Assembly: GCA_033064195.1 (NCBI GenBank)
Contig: JARBJD010000030.1
Span: 310,001-374,000 of the forward strand
Direction of reading: 5' to 3'
Length of the DNA stretch: 64,000 nt
From: Blattamonas nauphoetae
Lineage: Eukaryota; Preaxostyla; Oxymonadida
The notes under the pieces: model-generated
Told to the model about the DNA's origin: nothing
What the model saw: only the letters and a program-made list of their open reading frames with translations
Databases searched by the model: none
In this document: positions 48,391-60,580 of the stretch, in pieces
Layout of the letters: every line of letters starts with the position of its first letter
Numbering within the stretch: position 1 is the first letter of the stretch
Position numbers and translations under genes: made by a program

Positions 48391-49365
48391 TAACTCTCAG
48401 ACAGATCAACCAGGCCGTACTGGCTGTTGGCGTCAAAAATCACGCCACAGAACTCTTCTGTGAACAGAATAAACTAGGATTGACTTTCATTTCTCTTGTA
48501 TTACGTCCTTGCAGTTTTACTTTTTTGACTGTATTTGGGTGATTCTCTTTGAAAAATCGCAAAACACTAATGTGCGTCACCAAAAATTATTTTTTGCGGA
48601 ATTACCATTCGTCTGTTCAGTCGACTGAAAATGAGTGAATTACCGGATTTCAAGGAAGATCGCGTTCGATATCTCCTTTTTTTGTTCAGGACTCTTCTGC
48701 ACATTTTTTGTAACAAAACAGGTCCAAAGACAAACTACCGATAATTTACAACAGAAAAAACCAATTCTGTGTGAGAGCACTGGTATAAACTCCTCCATTG
48801 AAGAAAAAGACACGAAAAGTGCGGATTGACATATTCAATATTCTCGATATATTAGGTCCGTAACATTTGTTGAACGTGTCTAACAGAGACTCTCTGAGGG
48901 AAATACTGAAGGACCATGGTGTTTGAGGCGAGGTAGTACAGATTGATGACGATTGAAAAAAGAGCATTCATTTTTGGGTCTACAAGACCAGAAATGCATG
49001 AATAAAGACATACCAGCGAGCGAAAACTATCGATAACAACCGATTGAACGATTTATGTGAGAGTTATCTCGTTGTGCTCATTGTTCCGGCGCACCTCAAA
49101 AAAATCCCGAGTATCTGAACGTGAGAAAGAAAGAAACGGTACAAACCATGTTGTGAGTGTGTAATCCACAGTTTGATGTCGGTTTCATCATTGATATATA
49201 TATCGAACAGAAGTCTGATGGGTGATTAGTCGCCTGAGCATCGGATCTGCGATAAAGTTCGCCAACATGAAGAAAAGACGAAATTCACACCTTGAACATG
49301 GAGAGAGCACCTGTGACGGTGAGTAGAGGGTATTTGTCGATGAATATCAACGTACAGGCGCTGGA
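48391..49365. other. Decayed sequence, no gene recognised
   Basis: A minus-strand frame at 48830-48967 reads NALFSIVINLYYLASNTMVL and QYFPQRVSVRHVQQML, a coding-like scrap that cannot be extended. Nothing else is seen. Confidence 0.25.
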
Positions 49366-49372
49366 GTGACGG

Positions 49373-49640
49373 ATGCGATTTTTGAAAAAGAATCACCCAT
49401 TTGGTTTTACAATATCAACAGTTTTGGCATATCCTGCCAAAAATCAGGACCGAATGGTGGAATATCTCGGTCCATTGTTTCAAGAAAAACACATTGTGGG
49501 AACCAGTTTTGGAACAGATGGCCAAAAATTATTGAAAACTTGCATTTCGGGCTTTTTATGTCCTAGAGGACAAAAAGTGCTCTTGTATAAAAAACCGCTT
49601 CAATGTGATACAAGTTGTCTCTTTTACTTGAATTCAATCA
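49373..49640 (+). pseudogene. Unrecognised coding-like remnant
   Basis: The frame reads TISTVLAYPAKNQDRMVEYL then QEKHIVGTSFGTDGQKLLKT and looks like a folded protein fragment. There is no convincing start and no family match. It sits among transposon debris, so a relic of a mobile element is likely. Confidence 0.25.
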
Positions 49641-49849
49641 TTTTGAAAAAGAATAGAATGTGGTGTGGGTTCTTGCGATCCCAGCTCCCTCGTCGTATTG
49701 AGTGGTCCATCGTGACTCTCTTCCACACTCACTTCGCTTCCATCCTGTGTATATTCTTCCTCTTTTATATTTTAGTACTATTTGTCCTCTTCAGCGAGAA
49801 AATGTGTGTTATCGTCAATACACACAAATTAACAAAGATGAGATGTTGA

Positions 49850-50414
49850 TCCATATAAATGGGGTTTCATGCTAGTTCGACTCAATTATCCATGTTCTAC
49901 TATTTAGGTTATTGTTGTGCCGTTTTGTCTATTTTCAGGGGAAGACCACAAAGAACAGGTCAATTATGTCATAATTCACCGTGATCTGAGTCAACAAACA
50001 TGACAGTGGAAGAAAAATTACATATTTAAGCGAAGGAAGAACTGACGAAATGTACGAAGCATACAGAAGAGTTTTTGTGAAGGATGAAGGGATGGTGGCG
50101 GGTGCAGGCGAAAATGAGAAAAGACTGGAAAATGAACATTCAATAGATACAAACTCCCCAGATTCTTCATCTGATGCCATCGGAGGGTCGTGATTCAGGG
50201 ACGATAGCGAGGAAACTTGACAGGAAAAATCAACCATCACCCATTCACCTAGTCGTGAGTAGGAACAACATCACTTCTCACTTATTTCAGTCTCTATTCC
50301 TGTTTTATGTCAGAATTTTGTCAAATTATCAATCACTATCCAATATTGGGACCTACGACATGGGTGCAAGTTTTCTAAAATTTTTGGCCAGATCACAATC
50401 TTTTTGTAACAGAC
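49850..50414. other. No gene recognised
   Basis: AT-rich stretch without a convincing frame. Confidence 0.25.
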
Positions 50415-50545
50415 TGGGTTTCTATCAGAATGAAACCCTCAATGATTGTTGATCCCAATTATTGCAGATATCAAAATCAACCAGAAAATTGGGGCAAAAC
50501 CTTATTTGAGATGAGATTTGATTGACGGTGTCATAATTGTACTTA
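50415..50545 (+). repeat. Diverged copy of a piece of the 1.9-kb array unit
   Basis: Words such as ATGAAACCCTCAATGATTGTTGATCC and CTTATTTGAGATGAGATTTG match the array (for example 27722-27813) with scattered changes. A segment of the unit therefore exists elsewhere, outside the array. Confidence 0.65.
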
Positions 50546-50959
50546 TGGGGAGATCAAGGTTGGATCGTCGTAAAAGGATGAGTTCAACTTATACCGACAA
50601 AAAGTTGCTGAAAAGTGAAGGTAGAAATTGATGGAATGAGAGAGAAAAAGAGAAATTTGAACAGAGGTAGGTTGGATGATTTGTTAGTTCCTTCCAGCTG
50701 GTGCTCTTCCACTCTCAGTCTGATCCCTCAATCTTAATTTCATCGTCGAGTCAGGTAAAAGTGACGATGACAGAATTGATGTATCTCTCCACAGCTAGCA
50801 TTCTCTCTGAGCAGACGGCGTGACGTGCGAGGTTCGGCATGCAGAACACAGCCAGGTGCGGTGTGGGCGTGGATGGGAATCATGTGATTGATGACTGGAA
50901 TGTGTATGTGAGGAGAATCAAAGTTGATTTCGTCATGAATTTCGAGACGGTGACTGCGT

Positions 50960-51620
50960 TCACTGCGAGGCCGACGACGACGAATTCGCCGACCCATTCT
51001 CCACAACACAACTTGTCACCAAAACAGCACCCTTCTGAGCATCGTTCAACGCTGTTGCTCCATTCGACTTGATGTTCTGGAGGGAGGACAAAATGAAATT
51101 CAACGTGGCTGAGGTTGTACTGCTTGATGATCCAGCTGTGAACAGTGCTGTTGTGATTGTTGTTGATTTGGATGCATTGTATTCGCATGCGTTGATCTCT
51201 ACTGTTCCACCCTTCGAATCGAACGAGAGACGCGAGGCAGTGATGTTTTCCTTCACATTCAACACCACTCTGCCCACGCTCAGTGTGTGGGATGTCAGTG
51301 CACTTCTTGATTGATCATTTTGGAAGGGACGGCGATCCTGTTCCCTGTCTTCCAAGTTCCTTTCTTGTTCACGCCCATTCTCTCTTTCGTTCCAATTGAT
51401 GGAAATTCATTACATCAGGTGCCAGCTGTGTTGGCAGTGGTGGTTGAGAATGTTGCTCTCCATTTGACGGGCTGTGCCTCCAGTCAATGATGTTCGGATG
51501 GAGGGCTGTCCGTCGATGAGTTTGACAGAGATTGCTCCCCCATTCGCTGCAGAATACGCTGTGAAGTCGGAATTGCAAGTGTTTTCGTCGATGTCATTGG
51601 GAATCCCTCAATGTGGAGAA
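50960..51620 (-). pseudogene. Fragment of a repeat-rich surface-type protein
   Basis: Reading the minus strand, one frame gives YSAANGGAISVKLIDGQPSI and further on VLNVKENITASRLSFDSKGG then SATLNFILSSLQNIKSNGAT and NDAQKGAVLVTS. Runs of short beta-strand-like segments with GGAI and KGGTV turns resemble right-handed beta-helix or Pmp-like surface proteins. The pieces fall in different frames and lack both ends, so this is a gene relic. Confidence 0.4.
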
Positions 51621-51775
51621 AAGTGCCGCCTTTGAAGAGAAATTTCGGTCAATGAGGAAAGAAAGAACGAATATTCATGGAATGAGACAAACAATGAACC
51701 TTGTCAGGGAAGACGATGGGATGATGTGAAATAATGATATAAAAAACATGAAATTTGGAAAATTCTGATGTCACA

Positions 51776-52085
51776 TCACCGCTTGGCTGTACGCAGAGAA
51801 ATGAGAAGCATTTGAAACGTTAATAAGAAAAAAGTGGCAGACAATAGGACGAATAGAATTGCTGAACCACCGAGCAATATAGAAGGACACGCCCAAGCAG
51901 GTTGTTCAAAGATAATCATAGCTTTCTTTGCGGGTGAATATCTATCTGCAATGAAGACATCGTTCAGTGGGATTGGAAAAGTGAAGCTGTAGATGGCGAA
52001 AGCTAATCCCAGCACGAGAAGAACAATGGCAAAGACCAGTGTGATGATTCGATGAGCAAAAAAAGTTTTTCCATGTTTGTTTTTC
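51776..52085 (-). CDS. Small two-helix membrane protein, 5' exon not found
   Basis: After a CAG acceptor at about 52102 the frame gives AQKKNKHGKTFFAHRIITLV, a basic start followed by a membrane helix (FAIVLLVLGLAFAIYSF). Then comes a soluble loop with DRYSPAKKAMIIFEQPAWAC, a second long helix (ILLGGSAILFVLLSATFFLL) and a short basic end, SLRTAKR, before TGA. About 100 residues are visible. An upstream exon with the start codon is needed but I cannot place it. No family is recognised. Confidence 0.4.
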
Positions 52086-52310
52086 TTTTGTGCTCTGAAT
52101 ATTGGTGTGGCCTGGCATTGGAGTGAAATCGTTCATCATGGTTTTATCAATTCCTCCAAAAGAATCCAACTTTCCAAAGAGAGTCACAGCACATATTCTA
52201 AAATGGTTTTTACACACGATGTCGAGACATATAAATCAAAAATCGTGGCAACGGTAAAGTTGATGGTTCAACCCGTCATCTTTTCATATTCACGATCTTC
52301 CTCATCGAAC

Positions 52311-54758
52311 ATGAATCAAAGCGATTCAATGTCGGTATCATCAAGTGATATTGACAGCAATCTGACCGAAGCCGAACCTATACGAGATCCAACTCATCGC
52401 TACGTCCAGGTTCGACTCCATTTCTCTGAATCTTTTTTTTCGTTTTAAAGGAATCATCGACTTTATTCTATCGAAGTACATACAAGCGACTATATCGTGC
52501 TTATGATATCAAGACTGGATTGGAAGTTGCGTGGAGTGAAACTCTTCTCTGGGATTGCACAGATTCTGATTTTGACGAAATTGACCAAAGCGTCTGCACC
52601 TCTTCTTATTAACTTGTAATTCATGAACCCACTCAGCTTTCTATCCTCACTACTGTTCGACACCCCTCTCTAGTCACGTACATGTCCCATTGGCTGGAGA
52701 GAGAAAAGAGCATGCTCGTAGTCATCAGAGAATACATGTATGGTGTCACCCTCAAGTCGTATGAACATTTTTCTGCGTTACCTATTAAGTTTTGTCGAAA
52801 CAAGAGGAATTCCACGTCTGCCGATTGCCCTCAGATGGGCCAAACAAATCTTGAGTTGTTTTTCTTCTCTCCATGCTCTTTCTCCTCCTATATGCTATCG
52901 TGCTCTCCAATCTGACAATGTATATATTCGGACTTCAGTTGGGTCAGTAAAATTGAGTACTCTTCGCTCTGACAAAGTGACCAAACATATCCCACCTTCA
53001 GCTCGGGCTATTTCTCCAAACTATGCTGCACCCGAGTATTACCACAGTGACTGCACTGTAAAATCTGACATCTTCTCATTTGGAATGTTCCTTCTCTTCC
53101 TCTTGACTGGCAAGGAGTCTTATCATGATGTCGATGAACCCTCCCAGATCGAGGAACTTGTCCGCCAAGGTCAACTCCCATCAATCCTCAACACTGTGTC
53201 TGTACCAGAGCTTCATGGTATTATCTCACAATGTCTCAGTGTTGACCCAGATGCCAGACCAACCGCAATTGGACTCCTTGCCCAGCCCATTTTTTCATTG
53301 GCTTCACCATCAATGGAAACGCAAGACGATTCTCAGCCTCCTCCCACCATCTTTCCGACAACACTCCAAATGAATCATACCAGTCCTCCTCGCAGAGACG
53401 AGGAAACGGGATCCAATACCCGACACTACGTCTTCGAAAAACCAGAGAAACCTTCTCACTCCAATCCACACAACCTTAGACAATCTGCAGCAGATCTGAC
53501 GAAATTGTATGTGATGTTGAGTGACGACACGTTCATGAATTTTGTCGATGGCTTGAAAAAGCATCACTTGGCAGCGCAAACACAACAAAACGAAATCAAC
53601 AGCGATTCTGAATCACAGACGCTGCATGGAACAACTCAAAACGATGTATCACGTCAAATCCACAACCATCACAAGTCACTCTCCAATCCCCCACCCTCGT
53701 CCTCCGAATCCCAAGATTTCTCCCATCCACCTCGTCATGCACCCCACGATGCTTCTGCAGACCAGCCAGACATCTCGCCATACCTCGCCCAACTCCACAC
53801 CCTCTTCAGAAGCTACCAACGCCTCCGCCACATCGATCTGGGCGACACGACGTCGTACGACATCTCAACTGCCCCGCCGCGGCTGGTGAAATGTGTGGAC
53901 AAGCTTGAGAAGCTGCTGTCGCTGGATTTGTCGACGTTTCTGGTGTCGCTGTGGAAGAACAAGACTTTCATGCAGAACCTGCACACCGCCAACGACCTCG
54001 CCCTCGTCAACCCGCGCCAGCCGCACCAGCACCGGCACCGGACCTACCGCCCTCCACAAGCAGTGTCGTCCACCACTCCGATGCCCAGCCGCGAGAACGA
54101 GTCCCCGAAAGGCGACAACGAGCTGAAGTGGCTTCTGGGCGTACTGAAGGACAAAATTGACCCGCAGGCTCTGACCACAGCCATCCACGAGACAATCGTG
54201 CAGCTCGACAAGCACCGCACTCCGCCGGCCATGTCCGTGCTCGTCCCGTCGCCAAAACCAAAACAGAAGCGGATTGAGTCTGAAGAGCCGTTCGCCAATT
54301 CGTCGCGTCTTCCCCAGCCCGCCCATTCGTCGTCACATGCCCGCTACAACACCAGTCCAGGCCCCCCTCTGCTTCTTTCCAACACACACGCTCTCGTCCA
54401 CGACAGGGAAGACCGCTTCCGGTCTCCGCTTCGGCAGAAGCACAACATCTCCGAAGAGACGCCCTCTCCGAGCATCCCCTTCCCCTCACCGTCGCCTGTC
54501 TCCCTGCAGGGCACGCCCTCCATCCGCCCTGCTCTGAACATGCTCAACTCCACCGAAAAGAACATCCGCCAGTCGATGCTCAACCTGTACGACGCGTACC
54601 TCGACATGTTCACCCCCTTCCTCACCGACACCGCCAACGCGGAGTGGTACAACGGGATTGTGCAGGACGCTGTGCGCCGCGTGGAGGAGGTTGTGCGAGA
54701 GACTAACGAGAAGATTACGGCCGGATTGATGAAAGGGCGGGAGGAAGACAACGGATGA
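52311..54758 (+). CDS. NRBP/WNK-like pseudokinase with long tail, 776 aa
   Basis: The inferred structure is join(52311..52409, 52451..52591, 52637..52758, 52790..54758). Introns are 41, 45, 45 and 31 nt where counted (three introns: 52410-52450, 52592-52636, 52759-52789), and all joins keep frame. The kinase-like domain spans about residues 33-280. It reads KRLYRAYDIKTGLEVAWSET (no Lys in the usual place, as in WNK/NRBP), RHPSLVTYMSHWLE and a catalytic-loop equivalent YRALQSDNVYI where HRD is lost. GSVKLSTLRSDK stands where DFG is expected, and NYAAPEYYHSDCTVKSDIFS follows. Loss of all three catalytic positions with retained fold is the NRBP1 pattern, so it should act as a scaffold. The remaining ~500 residues are disordered apart from a helical C-terminus (LNLYDAYLDMFTPFLTDTAN). 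An upstream in-frame ATG at 52203 exists. Confidence 0.8.
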
Positions 54759-54854
54759 AAGCAAATCCACTCCCAACGTGATATGTAGCATTTTTATGCG
54801 ATTTGTCGACTTCTAATCGGCTTTTCCTTTTGCTCTCATGTTTTTCAATTTCAG

Positions 54855-57800
54855 ATGTATGTTTTAACTTTCACTGAAATTGATGTTTTCACCCGTTCTC
54901 CCAAATCTTGTGATCAAACCAAGATCAGAATGCTAAACGGGGCACTGACACTAACTCAGTTCCAAGACCTCCAAGAACCACCAGATCCTCTTTCACTATG
55001 TACATTTACTTGGAACGTCAATAATTCTAGCCCACCCGACTCTTATTCTCTCCTCACATTCATCGACAGAATTGCTCTTTTAACGGAAAAGAAAGAGGAG
55101 GAACGGATCCAAAAATTGACTGTCCATCATGCATCTGATCCTTTAAATCCTTTTCAGAAACAGCAAATTCGTCAATCACAGTCTGATTCAAATTCTTCCA
55201 ACTCACAACAAGATCCTTCCTCTCCCGACAATTCACGCCCAAAGCTTCCCCCTCCCCTTCCGTCCCTTCCTCCACCTCATGTATTCTTTTTTGGATTCCA
55301 GGAAGTTGATTTGACTGCCGGTGGACTCCTTAAACAGGACACTGGGAAATCAGCTCTCTGGCGTGACGCTCTTGGAAAGGTTCTCAACATATACTACACA
55401 TCACGTGCATACACAAGTAGAATCCAAGATGAGATTAATGCTTGTCAAAGAAAACTCGACAAATGGAGAGACTTCCACCACAGCAAGACGGACAAGTCCG
55501 AGCAAGGAGAATCACGTGATAATTATCCTTCAAACTCACCTGCATCTCATCCTTCCATTCAACCCGAGACTCCCACTCCAACTGTAGTCCAACAATCCAT
55601 CTGGTCGATGCAAGCGTACATCGACCAACTATCAAAATCCTCCAAAGAGCCATTTGTCTGTATCCAAGACAAGCAATTTGTCGGTGTCGCGTCTGTTTTA
55701 TTTGTGCGTCGAGAACTTGTTCCATTTTTCGTTTCAATCGAAACAAAAATCGTTGGAACAGGATTCATGAAAACGATGGGCAACAAAGGTGGAATTGGAA
55801 TCAGCCTTCAGCTTGAATGGAAGGACCATTCTTCTTCACCTGGATCATCAAATGTTCACTCTTTTCCTGGCGAAAAAGCCATTGTCAAAGCACGAATCCA
55901 GAATTTTCGCTCTTCGGACACTTTCTCAACTATTTCATCCGCTCTCCCCCGCAAAACAACTAAAGTGTCGCTCTGTATGCTCAATGCACATCTAGCAGCG
56001 GGATCTAAACAATTTAAACGAAGACTTGAAGACTATTCACAAATCATGAAAAATATGATCTTTACTCGCCTTTTCATCCAGCGTTCTCCTTCCCCGTCTC
56101 TTCTAAATTCTGAGAAAAGCAGCTTACGCCTTTCAAACTCAAATCCGTCTCCTCTTTCTTCTCCAAATCCCATTTCTCATACGTCGTTCAAGGACGGCCA
56201 ATCACTTCAAAGCCAACCGCGTACTCGCGCTGGCACTCAAGGAAACCTCCCACACATCACATCTTTACTCCTCACCGAACTTATTGAACGCCAAAACAGT
56301 TTCCGGTCCAGCACAATCTCAGATCCTTCTTCCGACAAGCCCAAACTCACTCCTCTCCCACCAGCTCCACTCCCTGCCGTCGCTCTTGGGCGAGAGTCCA
56401 TAGCAACCCTCACCGATGATTGGGAGGACCTCCCTCTTGACCAGGGCGGGCCAGATCCGTCAGGAGCAGGTCGTGTGTTCGACCACGACCTCATCTTCTT
56501 CATCGGCGATCTGAACTTCCGCGTGACGGCGCCGATGGACAACGTGCACGGAGCGATCCAAGCCTTCAACCGGAGCAAGAAGGAGACGTGGGAGCGCAAC
56601 ATGCGGCAGAAGTTCTTTGAGGACAAGATGAAGGAGCTGGAGAAGATGCGGGTGGAGTACGAGCGGCTCGAGGCCGAGCGGAAGAAGCAAGACGAGGAGC
56701 ACGCTCTGATGAGCGTGGAGGACCAGCTCTCGTCGAGGATCCGAAATCCCGACACAGAAGACACTGTGGAGCAGGACACAGCGCAGGCCGAGCCGGATGT
56801 CGTTGAACAGACGGCCGTAGCAGAATGCGCAGAGGCCAAAGAGAGGGAAGCAGAGCAGATCCCAACCCATCTGAAGGAGGAGGTGCAGCGGCTGATTGAG
56901 GAGGAGAGCGAGGACGAGGACATTCCTCTTCCCGAAGGCACTCCGCCCCCGCTCAGCCAGGACGAGGACGAGGAACCCCCGCCGATCCCATCGGACTCCG
57001 AGTTGGACGAGAGCGATGAGGGGAAGGAGGACGATGCACACGAACAGGATCTCGTTGAAGAAAGATCGAGTGAAAAGGAAGTGGATGCAAAGATGCTGGA
57101 AGAAGACACACACTCAACCCCAAAAGAAGCACAGCCTCCCCGCAAACTCCAACCAGCTCCTCTTCCGCCTCCATCCCAACTCGACGCAGAAACACCCGCA
57201 GATACGTCGGATGCCGCCCTCTCGACACAAGACCTGCTCAAACAGAAGCCTCTCTTCATTTCTCCCTTCGACGTCAACAAACGGCGCGAAACAGTTGTCA
57301 AGACGATGACACAAAACACCCACAGTCTGTCCTTGCTCCGTCAACTTTTCCATCTCGCCTTGTTCTTTCTTCTTGTTCTCTCGTCTTGTTCTCTCTTCTT
57401 TCTCACATGATCCCACTTTTCTATTCTCTCCTGCTGCCCTCCCAGTCCACCAAACGGAACGGCCTCCCCATCTCGCCCACCCGCTCGAGTACCTTCTCGC
57501 CCACGACCAGCTGCTCGAGGAGTGGAAGAGGTTGAAGGAGGAACGAGCGACAGGCAACTTTGCCAAAGATCCCGAAGAAAAAGACAAGGACAAGGAGAAG
57601 AGTGAATTTGAAATCCCGCCCTTCCTCGGGTTCCACGAAGGACCGATCACGTTCTTGCCAAGTTACAAGATGCTGAAGGGAACCAACAAGTATTACAAAG
57701 TGTGCCCTCTTCCGTCCTCTCCATCGTCTCTCGCCATCCTCACTCTCTCTTTTTTTCTTCTTTGTCGCAGAACGACGAAAAGCCTCGTGTCCCAAGTTGG

Positions 57801-58946
57801 TGTGATCGTGTGTTGTGGACGACGGGAGATGAGATGGCCGCACTGGAAAAGAAGGAGAGACGAGAAAAGGAGTTAAGGACAATTGAGGAAGAGAAAAAGC
57901 GGAAGGAGGAAGAAGAGAAGAAGAAGGAAAAAAAGCGGAAAGAGGAGGAAGAGAAACACCGGAAGGAGGAAGAAGAGAAGAAGGAAAGAAAGAGGAAAGA
58001 GGATGAAGAGAAGCACCGGAAGGAACAGGAAGGAAAGCGGAAAGAAGAGGACAAGAAGAAAGACATTCTTCCCAATCCCTTCATCAAACTGCCTCCCCTC
58101 CCTCCGCCCTCTCTCCCCGTCGAGGAAGCTGAAGAAGTGGAGAACACCCCGAAAGAGACAACTCCCACGAGCTTCGATGACACCGAAGAAGACAGACGAG
58201 ACGAGGAGAAAGACAAGCACCAGCATCCTTCGGAGACTGAAGAGACAGACGCACACACTAAGCATCACCAGCCAGCGGAGCGCGATTTGGAGAAGGAGAA
58301 TCATGCTGCCTCAGCGAAACAGCAAGAAATCGTCGAAACAACTTCGCCAGAAGAAGAGGCGGTCGAAGGCAATTCTTCTGAACCGACACCTCTCGACAAG
58401 AAAGAAGAACAAACCAACTCAGACTCTCTCGACCCAAAAGAACGGCTCACTGCGGACTCAGACACGGGAGTGGAGAAGGCCTCGGAGGAGATCGAGCAAA
58501 GCAAGCGTCCTTGCCGCATCGAGCAGCTGTTCTACCACTCCTTCGACTTCTCCTTCATTTCCGACCACTTCCCAGTCTTCTCTCTCTTCTCTGTGACGCT
58601 CAGCCCCACCGCCTGCCAGCACAGAACCGACCTTTGGCACAAAAGAATGGAGTTTGAACGAGATTCCCCTCCCAACGGTTTTCATTTCTTCCTCCTTTCT
58701 TCTTCTTCAGTATTTGCACAGGACGCAGACGAGCTCGTCTTTCTGCAGCAGATGCACACTCGCCATCTCGAAAGTCTGAAGCGAAAGAAGCCAACAGCCC
58801 CGCCTGAAGTTAACTCGCCGCTTCTTGTCGCCTCTGACCCATCTCTGACTGCTCCACACACACAGAGCGAGAGCACCTTCTCAGAAGAACGGAAGAAGCG
58901 CCCCCAGCCGCCTCCTGTCGCTCCTCCTCCCTCCAACGATGTTTGA
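54855..58946 (+). CDS. Inositol polyphosphate 5-phosphatase with large insertions, 1288 aa
   Basis: The inferred structure is join(54855..57324, 57446..57699, 57771..58677, 58711..58946). The last intron is 33 nt and could be retained in frame. Catalytic motifs appear in family order: TFTWNVN, GFQEVDL, GTGFMKTMGNKGGIGI, NAHLAAGS, FIGDLNFRV, then FHEGPITFLPSYKM, VPSWCDRVLW and SDHFPV with the catalytic His. The enzyme removes the 5-phosphate of phosphoinositides or inositol phosphates. Three insertions split the domain: a Ser/Pro stretch after TWNVN, an acidic/coiled-coil block of about 300 residues after GDLNFRV, and a Lys/Glu-rich block (KKRKEEEEKHRKEEEEKKER) of about 230 residues after DRVLW. 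The C-terminus is Pro-rich and could bind SH3 domains. A possible intron end (TTTCAG) abuts the ATG at 54855, so more 5' sequence may exist. Confidence 0.88.
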
Positions 58947-58986
58947 CGTATTTTGTGACCTTTCTTACTTCCGTCTCTTTCTTGCA

Positions 58987-60130
58987 CTATTTGATTTTGT
59001 GGGTTATGTGTGTGTGACTGTCAAAAATTAGGAGTGAAGTGCAAAACTCGACGAATGGTGAATGAAGACAAAAAGGAAGAGAGCTCCAGTAGTACCGCAA
59101 TTCAGCTTCATAAAGATCGTTTCCATCGGAAAAGAACTTATGGGTTCGGGTATCAAGCGGAAGCGGCTCCTCAGAGTTCACGAGAAACAACCCAAGCTTC
59201 TTCTCGCCAGGGACATTGTTATTGTTCCGCAAATGTTCCGACCGGGCCACATCATCAATGATACGGCCAATTACCAAATTTTTGTTGACAAAGTACGTCG
59301 TCGTCGTTCCGTCTGGGAGTCGAATGTCGATGAAGACTTTGTCCGAATATCCAACTTTTGAATCGCCCTGGAACATCACAAGGACGCAAATCACACCTTC
59401 GCTTTGAGCCGCTTTGCTCTCTGTTCTCCGAACGTGAATTTTTGGCGATTTTGTGACTTAGATTGGACAGAATTACCATTTCCAGGGAATGAATGCGTGT
59501 TCGCTTGATGAGATGAGTTGAATTGAGTGCATGTGTGTGATTCAGGAAGATGATGCCTATTGAATGTGTGCATTCATGAATAAGAGTGATTTGGCAAACC
59601 TGATGCAGAGACGCTTATTGCAGTATGGACAGAAAATCGGAACGAGTACCCGTGCAGAGCATCCTCCATACTCACACTTGACCAGTCCTGAGCGTCGTTT
59701 TGCAGACGAGCAGCCTTTCAATGAATGCCTTTTCAACTACGAAAGTGAATCAGGAGATGGGAGGATATACCGCAGCATTCGAATCTTCGTAAGGCTCAAG
59801 AATGATCACTTGCGAGCAGAGTTCGCATTTCACAGCCCGAAGATCAGGAATTTTGCTTAAAGTGTCTACTTGAGATGAACGAAGAAAAAACGGATACAGG
59901 AGCAATGATGTTCGTTCGGATGTGAATGATGCGCACAGAATAACAACCCACAACTGAAAAAAGACAAAATAAACGAGAATATATCGAATGGACGGAAATT
60001 ATATACGAGTTGCATTTGTGCGGTAAAAAGTCGAGTTGGTTGCAAGATGGTTCACCACAACTAAGATTTCGAGCTATATGAAAACAAACAATACAAACTG
60101 GACACCATAATCTTCAGCGACCTTCTCCAT
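58987..60130 (-). CDS. AN1 zinc-finger protein (ZFAND1/2-like) with ubiquitin-like C-terminus, 307 aa
   Basis: Seven exons on the minus strand (60130-60106, 60073-60007, 59953-59898, 59868-59771, 59736-59600, 59556-59397, 59367-58987) join in frame. Two introns are only 29 nt. The first AN1 finger reads CNQLDFLPHKCNSCGLLFC then HHSHPNEHHC. A Cys/His segment follows (VKCELCSQVI, LKRHSLKGC), then a second AN1 finger (CEYGGCSARVLVPIFCPYC, CIRHHLPESHTC), as in ZFAND2. The C-terminal ~125 residues (FIDIRLPDGTTTTYFVNKNL) resemble the ubiquitin-like region of ZFAND1, which binds Cdc48/p97. The family works at the proteasome and in stress granule clearance. Combining both halves is unusual but plausible. 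The last ~25 residues may be read-through of a missed intron. Confidence 0.85.
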
Positions 60131-60580
60131 TTGATTAACGAAATGTTTGTGGGTGGATCGTGGGTGAAAGTCGTCAGATGGAGAAGCCGAAGAAATAAGT
60201 CAATGTCTATAACAAAGAACATTGTTGGAGCATTTGTATGATTGTGTGGAGATCAGACTTTGTGGGGTTCAGGAAAAATATGTGAGTATTTCAGTTTGTT
60301 GCAATCAAAAATAGGAAATTTCACCATGAAAGGATCACATAAAAAAGGAGGAAAGTGTTGTACAAGTGTTGAGGACAGTTTATCGGCTCGCAACGAGCAA
60401 AGATCTTTCGAGAGAATCAGGAGAAAAGGATCATGTTGGTGTAGTCCAGTGCTGCATTGGGTGATATTTTCAAAAATGGAATCGATGCATAATTTGCCTG
60501 CGATTCCATTATCGGAATGATTTCACTTGATACATTGATGAGTATTTCGGAAGGTGTCACAAATGATCTTACCATAACCC
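60131..60580. other. Intergenic, no gene recognised
   Basis: This lies between divergent genes and probably holds both promoters. No frame of note is present. Confidence 0.3.
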
